Assembly: GCF_902167145.1 (NCBI RefSeq)
Contig: NC_050105.1
Location: 137,997,988 to 138,061,987, forward strand
DNA length: 64,000 bases
DNA from: Zea mays
Taxonomy: Eukaryota > Streptophyta > Magnoliopsida > Poales > Poaceae
Direction of reading: 5' to 3'
The notes below the pieces were generated by a model, which was not told where the DNA came from, did not search any database, and saw only the letters and a program-made list of their open reading frames with translations. A program made the translations under genes and the position numbers. This document shows positions 34,748-44,935 of this stretch, one piece after another; within the stretch, counting starts at the first letter, position 1; each line of letters begins with the position of its first letter.

Positions 34748-35250
34748 TCCTATTAAGAACCTAAGGAGTGTGTCCACATCTTGTCCTGTCCTGCCTACCC
34801 CCTCCCCGCGCGACCCCCTGCCTCGCACCCATCCGCTACACCCTGCCCTACCCCCTCCCCCACCACGGAGACAGCGCGCGATGCGAGACAGCCGCGCCGT
34901 CTCCCTGAGCCCTTTGGAGAGTCTACGTTCCCATGTTTCTGGGCAGGCGGAGATGTGGATCTGCTCTCCTCTGCTTCGTCGCTTAGTGGTCTCGTCGCGG
35001 CGAAAGAACAAGCAGCTCGCCGTCGAGTGAGGCCACACGTCACGTCCCCGTGTCGGCATCGTGGCTCCACCGAGTCCATGCTCAACTTTCTAGAGAGGCT
35101 GCTGCTCAAGGGCGACTCAATGAACCGAAACCAGTTCGAGTCCATGTTGTGTGTCCCGCGTGAGCCCTTGCCAGACAAGGCCAAGATGTTCGAGATGCAC
35201 GGGTACAGGATCAGCAAGGGCCAAGGCTTCTTTATCTTCGAGTTCACGGT
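34748..35250 (+). pseudogene. Captured gene fragment in the Helitron (unidentified exon)
   Basis: A frame open from 34781 encodes a Pro/Arg-rich first part and then an exon-like stretch with hydrophobic and charged spacing: SMLNFLERLLLKG, FESMLCVPREPLPDK and MHGYRISKGQGFFIF. It ends at a plausible GT donor near 35249 (CACGGTAATA). I do not recognise the protein. GC content falls sharply after 35260, as at an exon-intron border. Confidence 0.4.
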
Positions 35251-35582
35251 AATAATAAATCAGTTGAGTGTGGCAGTGTGCAATGTAGCATGGAAGCTAG
35301 AGTAATTTTTTATCACAGTATGGTTTCCACTCAGGGAGCTTGGTGTTTTTGATCTCAATTTTTTTGGGTACAAGGTTTGAATCCTCTTTTAGTTTAGTTA
35401 GTGCATATGTGCAAGTGACTTTTTCCTTGAATAATATGTGTTGTCTATTGGCAAGTCTAACGTAGTGGTGCCAAGGGTTAGATTTATTTGCATTTGCAAT
35501 TTGCTTTTGTCAAATCTCTAATTATATGTTTTCTTATGACAGCCCTAGGATAATGATATTGATTTATACAAAAATAAAATAG

Positions 35583-35736
35583 ATCGGTTCCTCTGAAGAT
35601 TCTTTCCATTGAGGATGGTACACTCTTAAAGTCCTTCAGCCACCTTCTCCATCGTAACAAGAAGGTAGATTTCATTGAACAGTTCAATGAAAAGCTTTTG
35701 GTCAAGCAGGAAGGGAAGAATCTTCAAATTCTTGAT
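35583..35736 (+). pseudogene. Captured exon of an unidentified conserved plant gene
   Basis: An AG (35581-35582) precedes a frame reading VPLKILSIEDGTLLKSFSHL, HRNKKVDFIEQFNEKLL and VKQEGKNLQILD, ended by a GTAAGC donor at 35737. The codon-like sequence between good splice signals and the AT-rich flanks mark it as an exon captured with its introns. I believe it is a conserved plant protein but cannot name it. A further short exon-like piece (DQLQVDPVVYSSQSNVEV) lies at about 35878-35931 before GTAAGTAC. Confidence 0.5.
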
Positions 35737-36300
35737 GTAAGCCTTACACCTAATTGCAGTCAAACAAAGAATACATTTGCTAGATTCGATGATAATCCTC
35801 TGATTCGCACTAAAAGTATGTTAGCTGCTTTATTTGTCAAGCATAGATCAACAAAGATGAAAAATGTCTCTGTTCGTTGACCAACTACAAGTCGATCCTG
35901 TAGTTTACTCCAGCCAATCTAATGTGGAAGTGGTAAGTACGTGGAAGAAACTTTGTATACAAATTTGTATATGTTATTTGAGTCTTGTATAGTGCTATAG
36001 AGGTAAACCTTTCAATCTAAAGCTTAATGGTATCTTATTGATGATATCAATGTAGTGGTTTATATGGATATATATAATAATGTTTTCGTACTTTGGTGTC
36101 CTCTCCAATGTTTTCAAGTTGTCTGATTAATTGCGATTAATCGTCCAAGTTGGTTTGGACCAATCGATGTTGCACCCAGATAGCATTTTTTCTACCCTTA
36201 GTCAAAACTAAACAAGTTTTATGTGTCTTAGTTGCCACACACTTGGGTTAATACTAAAAACTTGTGTTGTCATCTCTTGCCAAGAAAGATGTTTTTTCAG

Positions 36301-36420
36301 ATTTGCAAATTCAGTGAACACTGCAGAAGTTGTGACAAATGTGTGCATGGATTTCATCATCATTTTCGGTATTTCTTACACATATATTATGTTTGCATCG
36401 CCAACAGTGGAAAAATAATT
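36301..36420 (+). pseudogene. Captured exon of a DHHC protein S-acyltransferase, catalytic motif lost
   Basis: After TTTTTTCAG (acceptor ending 36300) the frame reads ICKFSEHCRSCDKCVHGFHHHFRYF. This is the cysteine-rich core of plant DHHC palmitoyltransferases (family form: FSKHCRxCDKCVxGFDHHCRW). These membrane enzymes attach palmitate to cysteines of other proteins. The zinc-binding Cys/His set is kept, but the DHHC motif has become HHHF, removing the first Asp and the catalytic Cys, and the next Trp is Tyr. The fragment is a relic in the Helitron. Confidence 0.68.
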
Positions 36421-36576
36421 GAGTTGGATAGAAGAACTATTTCATGTTTATTGCTTTGATGACTACCAGTCTTCTCTAAGTCTGTTAACTGACCTTACAC
36501 AATCTCCATTCTACATGAAAATTATAGTGATGTTTGTCATTTCGTATCTATGTTTTATACTAATTTTTAACTGTCG

Positions 36577-36600
36577 CGACGGCGCACGGGCACATACCTA
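36577..36600 (+). other. Helitron 3' terminus
   Basis: The GCACGGGCACATACCTA end resembles the conserved maize Helitron 3' end; the final G of CTAG is absent and T follows. Upstream, GTCGCGAC is a perfect 8-base palindrome that may be the remnant of the terminal hairpin. Confidence 0.6.
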
Positions 36601-37083
36601 TCAATTATTAAGACAAACTAAAAAATTTTAGGTGTGCTCTTAACATATATTTCAACATATTTTTAAACAAATACTGAAAAACTAAAAATTGGACTAAATT
36701 TTTTTGAAAAAAAACACCGCCATCAAACACTACATGGGCCTTTCCCCTTCTATGCACATATGTCGCACGCTAGAAGCATGTGCTGCCATTGGCCCACCAC
36801 CAAGACACGCGTGATAAAGAAAACACGGGAGACAAACGCCAGCGTATAGATTGGGGAAGCAATCCTCACGTGCAAATATGAAGGAGGGAAGGACACGGAT
36901 GCAGGACGCGAATGTTTTGGAGAGAGGAAGATCGAGCTGTTGGAACGACAAAAAATGATTCCCCCCTAATATTAATTTTTGGGTTAGTTTAGGAATCTTT
37001 TGGCATTGCTCCAAGAAAGCAACAACGGCTAGCGCCTAGAGCCTGAATCCGACGCAACTAAAAGTTACAAACTAGTCTCTAAT
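36601..37083. other. Host flank between the Helitron and the second Del element
   Basis: AT-rich to mixed sequence with no recognised gene. It ends with CTAAT (37079-37083), the duplication of the next element, and would have continued at 59569 before that insertion. Confidence 0.5.
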
Positions 37084-38706
37084 TGTCACACCCGGCTTTA
37101 AGGAACAAAGCCAGGTGCATCTCATACATGCGCCAAGAAGACAACATATATAATAACAGAGTGTATAGAGATAAATGTCATAAAACATCAGAGTATTTAT
37201 TACATAACGGAAGACTTATTACAAAATAAAGTAATAAAGATAAAACGAACTAAGGATCGTCGGCGCCAACGTCAACTGAGAAACGCCACCTAGATCCGAT
37301 CATATTCCTCGCCTTGTGGCTCCTCCTGAACCACCTGCTCTTCTCCTGTGGGGGGGTGTGAGACAGCAAGGGTGAGCTCACACATGATCATAGCTCAACA
37401 AGTTGTGGGGAACCAGTGGGCATAAACTCACAAAGGTGTGAGTTCATGTGATGTGTAAGGCTAATCAATGATAGGGGTTAAAGCTGAGCATTGCTTTTAA
37501 GTAGTTGGTCCAACTTTTATTAGCAATTGACTAAGTGTAAGTAAATACCAAACCATAAATAAAGTAATAGAACAAAATTAATAACAAACCCATGCATATG
37601 CGAATGACCAAATTGAATTTAAGTTCCATAGTTTAAACATCAGAGAGTCCTGAGCTGCTCATGACCGTGAGCTCGGCTAGTATACCAGTTTTACACTCTG
37701 CAGAGGTTGTACCCTTTACCCACAAGTCATGCTACCCATCTGCCAAGGGGTCGCGAATCCCATACACCTCTACCTAGGAAGCGCGACAGGGCAACACTAC
37801 GAGGCCTTTATAAAGTTCCACTAGCTTCCGAAAACCCGCTACAGTTTATAGGAAGCTCCAATGCAGGGTTCTTGTCTGACCGCCATCGCAGCAAAATCAA
37901 CCAAGGACCTCCCTACACTGACCACTCCCCTACTGCCCTTGCCCCTTTCGGGTAAGGTAGTTGTCGGCGTTTCGAGACCGGGGGGTCCCTAAGCCGACGA
38001 GTGAGTGTGCTGCGTGCCCCAGCCCAAATGGGTCGAGCGCGTGGGCGAGCGCGAAGGGGGGAAAGGAGCGAGGAGGCCGGAGTCCGGCGAGAGAGAGGTG
38101 GGAATTCCGCGGCCTTCGTGTTCGTCCCGCGCCCAGGTCGGGTGCGCTTGCAGTAGGGGGTTACAAGCGTCCACGCGGGTGAGGGAAGCGAGCGGCCCCA
38201 AGAGAGCGCCTGTCCCCGTCCTCGTCCCCGCGTGGCCAACCTTCTCTAAGAGGGCCCTGGTCCTTCCTTTTATAGGCGTAAGGAGTGGATCCATGTGTAC
38301 AATGGGGGTGTAGTGGAGTGCTACGTGTCTAGCGGGGGGAGAGCTAGTGCCCTAGGTACATGCCAATGTGGCAGCCGGAGAGATCTTGGCACCCTGCTGG
38401 CGTGATGTCGTGGCTGTCGGAGGAGCAACGGAGTCTGGCGGAGGGACAGCTGTTGGAACGGTTGTGTCCTTGCTGACGTCGCCCTGCTTCCGTAAGAGAG
38501 CTGAGAGCCGTCGTCGTCACGGGGCTAGCGGGGCGCCATCATTGCCTATCTGGCGGAGCCAGCCAGATGGGACACAGGTCTTGTTCTCTGCGACCCGAGT
38601 CGGCTCGGGGTAGGGTGATGATGGCGCTTCCTGTCGACGTGGCTGGCCTGTGCCCTAGGTTGGGCGACGTGGAGGCTCCTCCGAAGCCGGGGTCGAGTCT
38701 GTCTTC

Positions 38707-38905
38707 CATGGCCGAGGCCGAGTCCGAGCCCCTGGGTCGGGCGAGGCGGAGGTCGTCAGCAGAGGCCGAGTCCGAGCCCCTGGGTCGGGCGAGGCAGAGG
38801 TCGTCAGCAGAGGTCGAGTCCGAGCCCCTGGGTCGGGCGAGGCGGAGTTCGTCAGCAGAGGCCGAGTCCGAGCCCCTGGGTCGGGCGAGGCGGAGTTCGT
38901 CGTCT
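38707..38905 (-). repeat. 48-bp tandem array in the Tat-B left LTR (four units)
   Basis: Units run GGCCGAGTCCGAGCCCCTG, then GGTCGGGCGAGGCGGAGG, TCGTCAGCAGA. The right LTR has five units (about 49288-49535). The one-unit difference accounts for the whole 48-bp length difference between the LTRs. Confidence 0.88.
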
Positions 38906-38910
38906 TCCGG

Positions 38911-39348
38911 GGCTTAGCCCGAGTCCGAGCCCTTGGTCGGGCGGAGCGGAGTTCGCCGTCTTCCGGGGCTTAGCCCGAGTCCGAGCCCTTGGTCAGGCGG
39001 AGCGGAGTTCGCCGTCTTCCGGGGCTTAGCCCGAGTCCGAGCCCTTGGTCGGGCAGAGCGGAGTTCGCCGTCTTCCGGGGCTTAGCCCGAGTCCGAGCCC
39101 TGGGTCGGGCGGAGCGGAGTTCGCCGTCTTCCGGGGCTTAGCCCGAGTCCGAGCCCTAGGTCGGGCGGAGCGGAGTTCACCGTCTTCCGGGGCTTAGCCC
39201 GAGTCCGAGCCCTGGGTCGGGCGGAGCGGAGTTCGCCGTCTTCCGGGGCTTAGCCCGAGTCCGAGCCCTTGGTCGGGCGGAGCGAAGTTCGCTGTCTTCC
39301 GGGGCTTAGCCCGAGTCCGAGCCCTGGGTCGGGCGGAGCGGAGTTTCC
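38911..39348 (-). repeat. 56-bp tandem array in the Tat-B left LTR (eight units)
   Basis: Units start GGCTTAGCCCGAGTCCGAG at 38911, 38967, 39023, 39079, 39135, 39191, 39247 and 39303. The right LTR has eight matching starts from 49541 to 49933. These are GC-rich, CG- and CHG-dense repeats. Confidence 0.9.
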
Positions 39349-39691
39349 TATGGTGCCTTTGGCAGGGCCTGGTTTCCTTTGCGTTAAATGCTCCTGCGAC
39401 TTGGCCGGTCGGTGCGGCGATTCAGTCAGGGTTGCTTTTCAGCGAAGGCAAGGCCTCGGGCAAGCCGGAGATGTGTCCGCCGTTGAAGGGGGGCCTCGGG
39501 CGAGACAGAAACCCCTTCGGGGTCGGCTGCCCTTGCCCGAGGCTAGGCTCAGGCGAGGCGTGATCGAGTCGCTCGTATGGACTGATCCCTGACTTAATCG
39601 CACCCATCAGGCCTCTGCAGCTTTATGCTGATGGGGGTTACTAGCTGAGAATTAGGCGCCTTGAGGGTACCCCTAATTATGGTCCCCGACA

Positions 39692-39710
39692 GTAGCCCCC
39701 GAGCCTCGAA
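39692..39710 (-). other. Polypurine tract of Tat-B (inverted)
   Basis: On the - strand CGAGGCTCGGGGGCTAC abuts the LTR start, the same motif as in Tat-A at about 29440-29451. Confidence 0.65.
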
Positions 39711-40438
39711 GGGAGTGTTAGCACTCGCTTGGAGGCTTTCGTCGCACTTTTTTGCAAGGGGACCAGCCTTTCTCGGTTGCATTTGGTTCCGGTGGGTGCG
39801 CGCGAGCGCACCCGCCGGGTGTAGCCCCCGAGGCCTCGGAGGAGTGATTTCACTCCTTCGAGGTCTTAATGCCTTGCGTAATGCTTCGGCTGGTCTGGTT
39901 GTTCCCTCATGCGAGCTGGCCGTAGCCCGGGTGTACAGTCGAGGCCCAAGTTCTCGGGCTGGTATGTTGACGCTGTCAACGGTTCGGCCGGAGCCGGGTT
40001 TGCGAGAGCAGCCCCCGAGCCTCTGCACAGAGCGAGAGGGCGATCAGGGACAGACCCGGCTTTTTTACATACGCCCCTACGTCGCCTTTCCGCAAGGAGG
40101 AGGGGGGGAGTGCGCCATGTTACCCTCGATGGGCACCGAACATGGTGTCTCCGGTGAGCTGCAAGCGGGTAATCCGAGTGGACGTCCGTGCCCCGTTCGT
40201 TAGGGGTCGGCTAGGGGCCCAGAGGCACGCCCAAAAGTACCTGCGGGTGATCTGCCGGACCCGGTCCCCTGGCGATGGGGTCCGAGGGCTCGTTGCCTCC
40301 CTCTGATGGGATTCTGTTACAAGATCGCTCCCGCTGGTCTCGGAAATGTCCTAGGGTACCTCGGGAGCGCAGCCCGAGCCTCGGTTATGTATCGAACGTA
40401 CCCCTGGTCATCCCTCGCTCGGCGTTTGAGGCGACTGT

Positions 40439-40636
40439 GAACCCTTCGGGGGCCAGCCTTCGAACCCCTGATCAGTAATGGGCACGGAGCCCGAGTAGCC
40501 TGAGGCGGCCGTGGAACCCTTCGGGGGGCCGACCTTCGAACCTCTGACCAGTAGTGGGTGTAGGGCCCACGCGATCTGAGGCGGCTGTTGAACCCTTCGG
40601 GGGCCAGCCTTCGAACCCCTGATCAGTAAGGAGGCT
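40439..40636 (+). repeat. Tandem repeat (about 75 bp, three units) upstream of the antisense gene
   Basis: Units start GAACCCTTCGGGG at 40439, 40514 and 40590 and include CCAGCCTTCGAACCCCTGAT. It lies 350-550 bp upstream of the antisense gene's TATA box and is conserved, inverted, in Tat-A. Confidence 0.75.
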
Positions 40637-40982
40637 CGGAGCCTGGTTCCTTCACGGGGAAGGATCCCTTTCGGGGGATCCCCCTTTCCTGGTCCCTGTT
40701 GCAAGAGATAGAGAAAGAGGAAAAAAGGGAAAAAGGATACGAAACCGAACGACGCGGCGTACCTTTTTTGGTGCGGTTGTTTCGGCGAGGGCGAAGCGTC
40801 GCCCGTTGCTGCTGCCAGAAACGCCACCTGTCCAGCCGCGGAGTTAATACAACGGGGCGAGTAGTTGGCGGGGCAGCCGTTGCGCGTGCGCGAGCCGTTC
40901 GAGGAACGGCCGTTTCGCTTCACGTTTTTGAATCCCGCGTCCGGTCCGGGCGGAACGTTGGAACCGTCGTCGCCTTGGTCTT

Positions 40983-40990
40983 TATATACC
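40983..40990 (+). promoter_or_regulatory. TATA box for the antisense gene in Tat-B
   Basis: TATATACC in the context GGTCTTTATATACCCCGG. It is 140 bp upstream of the preferred ATG (41130) and followed by a C/T-rich stretch (CTTTGCTCCGCTTCC) typical of plant start sites. It is on the strand opposite gag, so it would drive a transcript independent of the LTR promoter. Confidence 0.6.
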
Positions 40991-41129
40991 CCGGAGAGGG
41001 TTCGGTGACGGTTCTTTGCTCCGCTTCCTGCCTCTTCCTTTAGGCTTTCGCAACCCGAGAAACTTTAGCCAGAGAAGACGAAAACGCCCTTTCCTGCCCC
41101 CTTGCGCCGCCACCCTTTCCGTTCTGGTG

Positions 41130-44100
41130 ATGGCTAATCGGGTGACCATAATCTCCCCGCGCGACCCGTGGCCCTTTTCCAAGGTGACGGCGAGCGATTT
41201 GGAGGAGCTGGTCGGCGAGGGTTTGCTTCGCCCTCTCACCGATGAGCAGCGGCCAGAATGGATTCCTCCCACGGGCGGAGTCGCTCCATCCCCACCGCCG
41301 GGGTACGTCGTGAGCTTCGTCTCCTTTCACGAGCGGGGATTCGGCGTGCCGACGGGCCGCTTTATGCGGGCCATCCTGTTCCACTATGGGGTGGAGTTGC
41401 ATAACCTCACCCCCAACTCCATCTCGCAGGCCGCTATCTTTGTAGCGGTGTGCGAAGGGTATTTGGGGATCGCCCCCCATTGGGATTTGTGGACTCATCT
41501 CTTCTTCGCCGAGCTTTTTGCCTTGCCGGCGGGGGAGAGGAAGGTCCGTGCAGCGGTGCAGGCCGGCGGCTGCACCCTCTTGTTGAGGCTGTCGCGGGCG
41601 TCGCAGTACATCCCTGCCGTCCTCGCGTCCTCGAACAAGGGGTGGCAGCGCCGGTGGTTCTACCTCCGGAATGACGGCGAGCTGCTCCCACCGTTCTCCC
41701 AGCGGGTAGTCACCGCCGCCACCGACGCCTGGCGTCATGGGACCCCGCACGAGAGACAGAAGAACCTCGAACCCCTTCTCCAGGCCCTGAAAGTGTTGCG
41801 GGAGGGGGGACTCACCGCTGCGGGAGTGGTTGCCGCCATCCATCGTCGGAGGGTGCTTCCCTTGGCAGAGCGGCGGCTGCCGCTTTGGGAGATGACCCCG
41901 GAGGCTGACTGGGAGGGGTCACGGATGTCCCCTGATCCTCTTCCCTTCGACGCCCTCCAATGGCGGGTGTCGGCCGCAATGGGGAAGCCGGACTCCCACG
42001 CCTTCTCCCAGCTCCAGATGCGCCCCGACCAGGGGTGCGTAACTCTGGTGAGTGTTCGCTCCCTCCTTCTTCATACACCGGGTTGCTCCTAGTTCTTATG
42101 ATTGGGTTTCTTTCCCCCTTTCTTTAGGAGGTGGGGTGGCACAAGCCCTCCTTGCCACGGGTCCCGGAGGACGCGGTGGACCGGGCAGCGCGGCGGGTCG
42201 CCGCGGAGGAGAAGAAAAAGAAGAAGGACGCGGAGAAGGCCCGGGCCCGCGAGCGGAGGCGGGCTCGAGACGCCTTGGAGAAGCGCCGTCGCCAGCAGGA
42301 GAGGGAAGGACTCCCAAGGGAGCCGTCGCCGGAGACACCCGACGACGATGATGACGACGATGATGAGGAGGAGGACGACATGGCTGCCCGTCTCGGCCTC
42401 AGCCCTGGCTTGGGGTGTGGCCAGGAGCCGTCGAGCCAGCCCCCGAGCGGGCCGACTCCGTCAGTCCCCGGAGTTGGGGCGTCGGGGTCCCGGACCGAGG
42501 CACGGGGGCGACCCGATAGGTCACCTGACCCCTCGGCTGGAGGAGCCGAGGTGGCTGCGGGGGGCCAGGTCAGGGCGTCCGCTCCCCAGGGGCCGCCGCT
42601 CGTACCGGCAGCGCATGGGGGTGACCCTCAAGTCATCGCGACCGTGCCCGGGCCATCTGCTCCCCGGGCGTCCAAAGCAAAGGTGGCGCCGAAGTTGCCG
42701 GCGAAGCGGACCTCGGCGGCTGCTTCGGGAGCCGGGATCCAAGAAACCTCCCCCCAGGCACGGTGGATCGTGCCCCGAAGTGGGTAAGTGCCTCGGAATG
42801 TCTTCGTCTTGGCTTCCCATTCATAGGTCTCGGCCGTGATTTTCCCTTTCTTTCTTTTTTTTCTTTTTTATTCAGCAAGCGGAGCCATGGCCAGACCGAC
42901 CTGGCGCCCCGGAAGGCCCTCAAGGCGTCGGTCTATGCGGCCAGCGCCGCCCCGGGCCTTGTCGTCCAGCCGACCCTTTCGCAGGGCGCTTCACCTCAGG
43001 GGGCTCGGGTGTCGCCTGTTTTTGGGGGGCAGGTTCCCGAGGCGGGCTCTTCTGCCGAGGCGGCCATCGTGATTGGGGAGGCGGCTGGCGCCGGCGTGGT
43101 CCCGAGCCCGCCTGTCGTGCCGGCCATGCTGGCGCCTGCCGCCGCCGAAGTCGCCGACGTTTCGGTCGGAGAACGACCGGTTGCTGCCAGCGTCGGGGTG
43201 GCTGATGCGTCGGCACCCAGTGCCTCGGAAGAGGTGGGCGTGGACGCGAAATCTGTCCAACCGGGCGACAGCCTTGTCGCTGCGCGGCGGAGCCCCGAGG
43301 CCCGGCGCCAGTTGCTCCGATTCCGGACCCGCGAGGCCTCGGACCCTGTCTTCGTTCTCGACGATGAACAGGAGGACCAGTCCTGGGATGAGCTCCGTGA
43401 GCGTGCTGAAGCAACGGTGGGGTCGCTCCGGTCGTCGTTGGAGGTTCTCTGCAGGGACGTCCCCAAAATCCTCCAGGTAACGGTTTCAGGCATACCTTTT
43501 CCTTTCTCCGAGCGAGGCGTTTGCCGTGACGCCCTGTTTCTCTCCCCCAGGATCTGACGGATCGGAGCGCCGCCAAGTCGTCGTTCATCCGTCGCGAGGT
43601 CGATGTCTGGGGCTCGCTGCGATCCCTGAGGACCTCGCTCGCCAGGGCTACCACGCGCCTTTCTCAGCAGGATGCCAAGATAGCGGACCTCTAGTTGCTC
43701 TGCGCTGACCTAAGGGCCGAGGCGGCAGCAGCGCGCGCGGAGACGCAACGGCGGCGGTCGGTGTTCGTCCAGGTCGTCGAGGAGTGGGACCAATCTCGGG
43801 CCCGGGCTGCCGAGGCCGAAAGCCGGGCTGAGACCCTCGCGGCCGACCTAGCCGTAGCCCAAGTCGCGGCCTCGGAGCAGCGTGCCCGAGCCAGAGGTAC
43901 GTCTTGGCCGTCCCTGGCTCTTGTTCTTGTCTGTTTCTCCTGCTTGTGCTTGAGGTCTTTTCTTCTGGTTGTTCGCAGAGCTCGAGTCCGCCCTTGACGA
44001 GTCCGCCAAGGCGCTCGCCCAGGCGCTTGCCGGAGCTGCCGAGCAGAGGGAGGCTGACCTCACGGCCATGTCCGAGGCCGTCTCGGACGTTTATCGGGCC

Positions 44101-44469
44101 CTTGGCCCCGGCGACGTCCCTTCAGGAAGCTCCCCTCAAAGCCGCCTTCAAACCTTGGGTGATCACGCGCGCGGCAAAGTTCGCGAGGCGCTACACCACG
44201 GCGTCAGGCGGGCCTTCTCCGTGCTCGCTTCCCATTACGTCGTAGACCTGGAACGGGTCAGTGAGGGGTATTGTCTTCCCGACGAAGACGAAGCTGCCCT
44301 GGCAGAAGTTCAGCGGCTCGACGCGGTCGCCGCGGGTCCGAGCGCGACGCTGGCGACCACCTTCGAGGCGGAGATCCTTCCCCCTACGCCGTCGCCGGAA
44401 GCTGAGATGGACCTTACCGACGGCGGGGACGGAACTGAGGGCACGGCTCCTTCCCAAGGCGACGCCTAA
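41130..44469 (+). CDS. Five-exon antisense gene of Tat-B ('putative gypsy-type transposon' domain protein)
   Basis: Exons 41130-42047, 42128-42783, 42876-43476, 43551-43896 and 43979-44469. All introns are GT-AG (75-92 bp, pyrimidine-rich acceptors), and phases match across every junction, giving 1003 codons and TAA at 44467. A TAG at 43692 in exon 4 interrupts it, probably from CAG. Exon 1 (MANRVTIISPRDPWP to the QGCVTL end) carries the plant 'transposase_28/putative gypsy-type transposon' domain, from about PRDPWPFSKVTASDLEEL through FGVPTGRFMRAILFHYG. Exon 2 starts with a Lys/Arg/Glu helix and an Asp-rich run, exon 3 is Ala/Pro/Val-rich, and exons 4-5 form a coiled coil and an acidic tail. 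Such antisense ORFs are known downstream of pol in some Tat elements; the function is unknown. An upstream in-frame start at 41016 lies too near the TATA box. Confidence 0.8.
42048..42127 (+). other. Intron 1 of the antisense gene
   Basis: GTGAGT donor, TTTCTTTAG acceptor, 80 bp, phase 0. The other introns are 42784-42875 (GTAAGT...TTATTCAG, phase 2), 43477-43550 (GTAACG...CTCCCCCAG, phase 0) and 43897-43978 (GTACGT...GTTCGCAG, phase 1). Coding-like GC-rich composition breaks at each. Confidence 0.75.
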
Positions 44470-44935
44470 CTCTTTGTTGGGATAGTTTCTGTTGGATGTG
44501 CGTCTTACCACGGCCGCCGAGGCCTGAACTCTTTGTTTTTCTTGCATGAAGTCGTACTCTCCTTTCTTTTAATTTGCGTGTCCGGCCTAGCTTGTCAATA
44601 ATAGGGTGGCTTCCCGAGTTGGGTTATTTTTCGTGGCAGGTGATGAGTGAGGTGTCCCTAACCTGGAGGCATAGGAGTTCCTCGGCTCAGTCGGCCTCGC
44701 CACTTACATGTACCCACGTTCGTTCCTCGGGACCCTGCTTCCGACATAGCCGGGAGAACGCAAAAGCCCTTTTCGGATCGAAAATTTTTGATGCGGAAAA
44801 GTACACCCAATTTCGACGTGGAGGGGTTTCCCCTTTTTAGCCCCCGAGGGAGGGTCGGGCTCTGCCGAGGCGAGGCCGACCCTTCCTTGACGACTGATAC
44901 TTGTGTATGAGCGAGGTATACGAACATCTTGAGAG
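44470..44935. other. Tat-B spacer between the antisense gene and the integrase remnant
   Basis: No gene seen. It contains an inverted copy of the Tat-A 25300-25560 sequence (CCTCGGGGGCTAAAA-type block near 44840), so it is the sense 3' region of pol and the terminator region of the antisense gene. Convergent transcripts would meet here. Confidence 0.55.

Larger units (their letters stand above)
10529..36600 (+). mobile_element. Non-autonomous gene-capturing Helitron, split by a copia insertion
   Basis: Removing the copia element and one copy of its ACTAC duplication joins 10529-10538 to 34748 onward. The restored 5' end TCTATACTACTCCT fits the maize Helitron start consensus TCTMTAYTAMYHNW at all 14 positions, as I remember that consensus, and is preceded by A. 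The 3' end at about 36577-36600 carries GCACGGGCACATACCTA, matching the usual GCACGKRYA..CTAG end except that the final G is missing or changed, and is followed by T. The native element is about 1.86 kb, has no Rep/helicase gene, and carries exon-like fragments of host genes. This is typical of maize Helitrons, which move by rolling-circle replication supplied in trans. Host sequence resumes at 36601. Confidence 0.7.
37962..39691 (-). repeat. 3' LTR of Tat-B (1730 bp)
   Basis: Inverted LTR, TGTCGGCGTTTCGAG at the left and GGTCCCCGACA at the right. It is exactly 48 bp shorter than its partner because its 48-bp array has one unit fewer. TATA box, inverted, at 38268-38274. Confidence 0.92.

Noticed and set aside
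38911..39348. Regularly spaced direct repeats resembling a CRISPR array
   Set aside because: Units are contiguous with no unique spacers, lie in an LTR of a plant retrotransposon, and no cas genes exist.
41016..41129. Upstream in-frame start adding 38 residues to the antisense gene
   Set aside because: It lies about 30 bp from the TATA box, at or before the expected transcript start, and the added residues precede the domain start.
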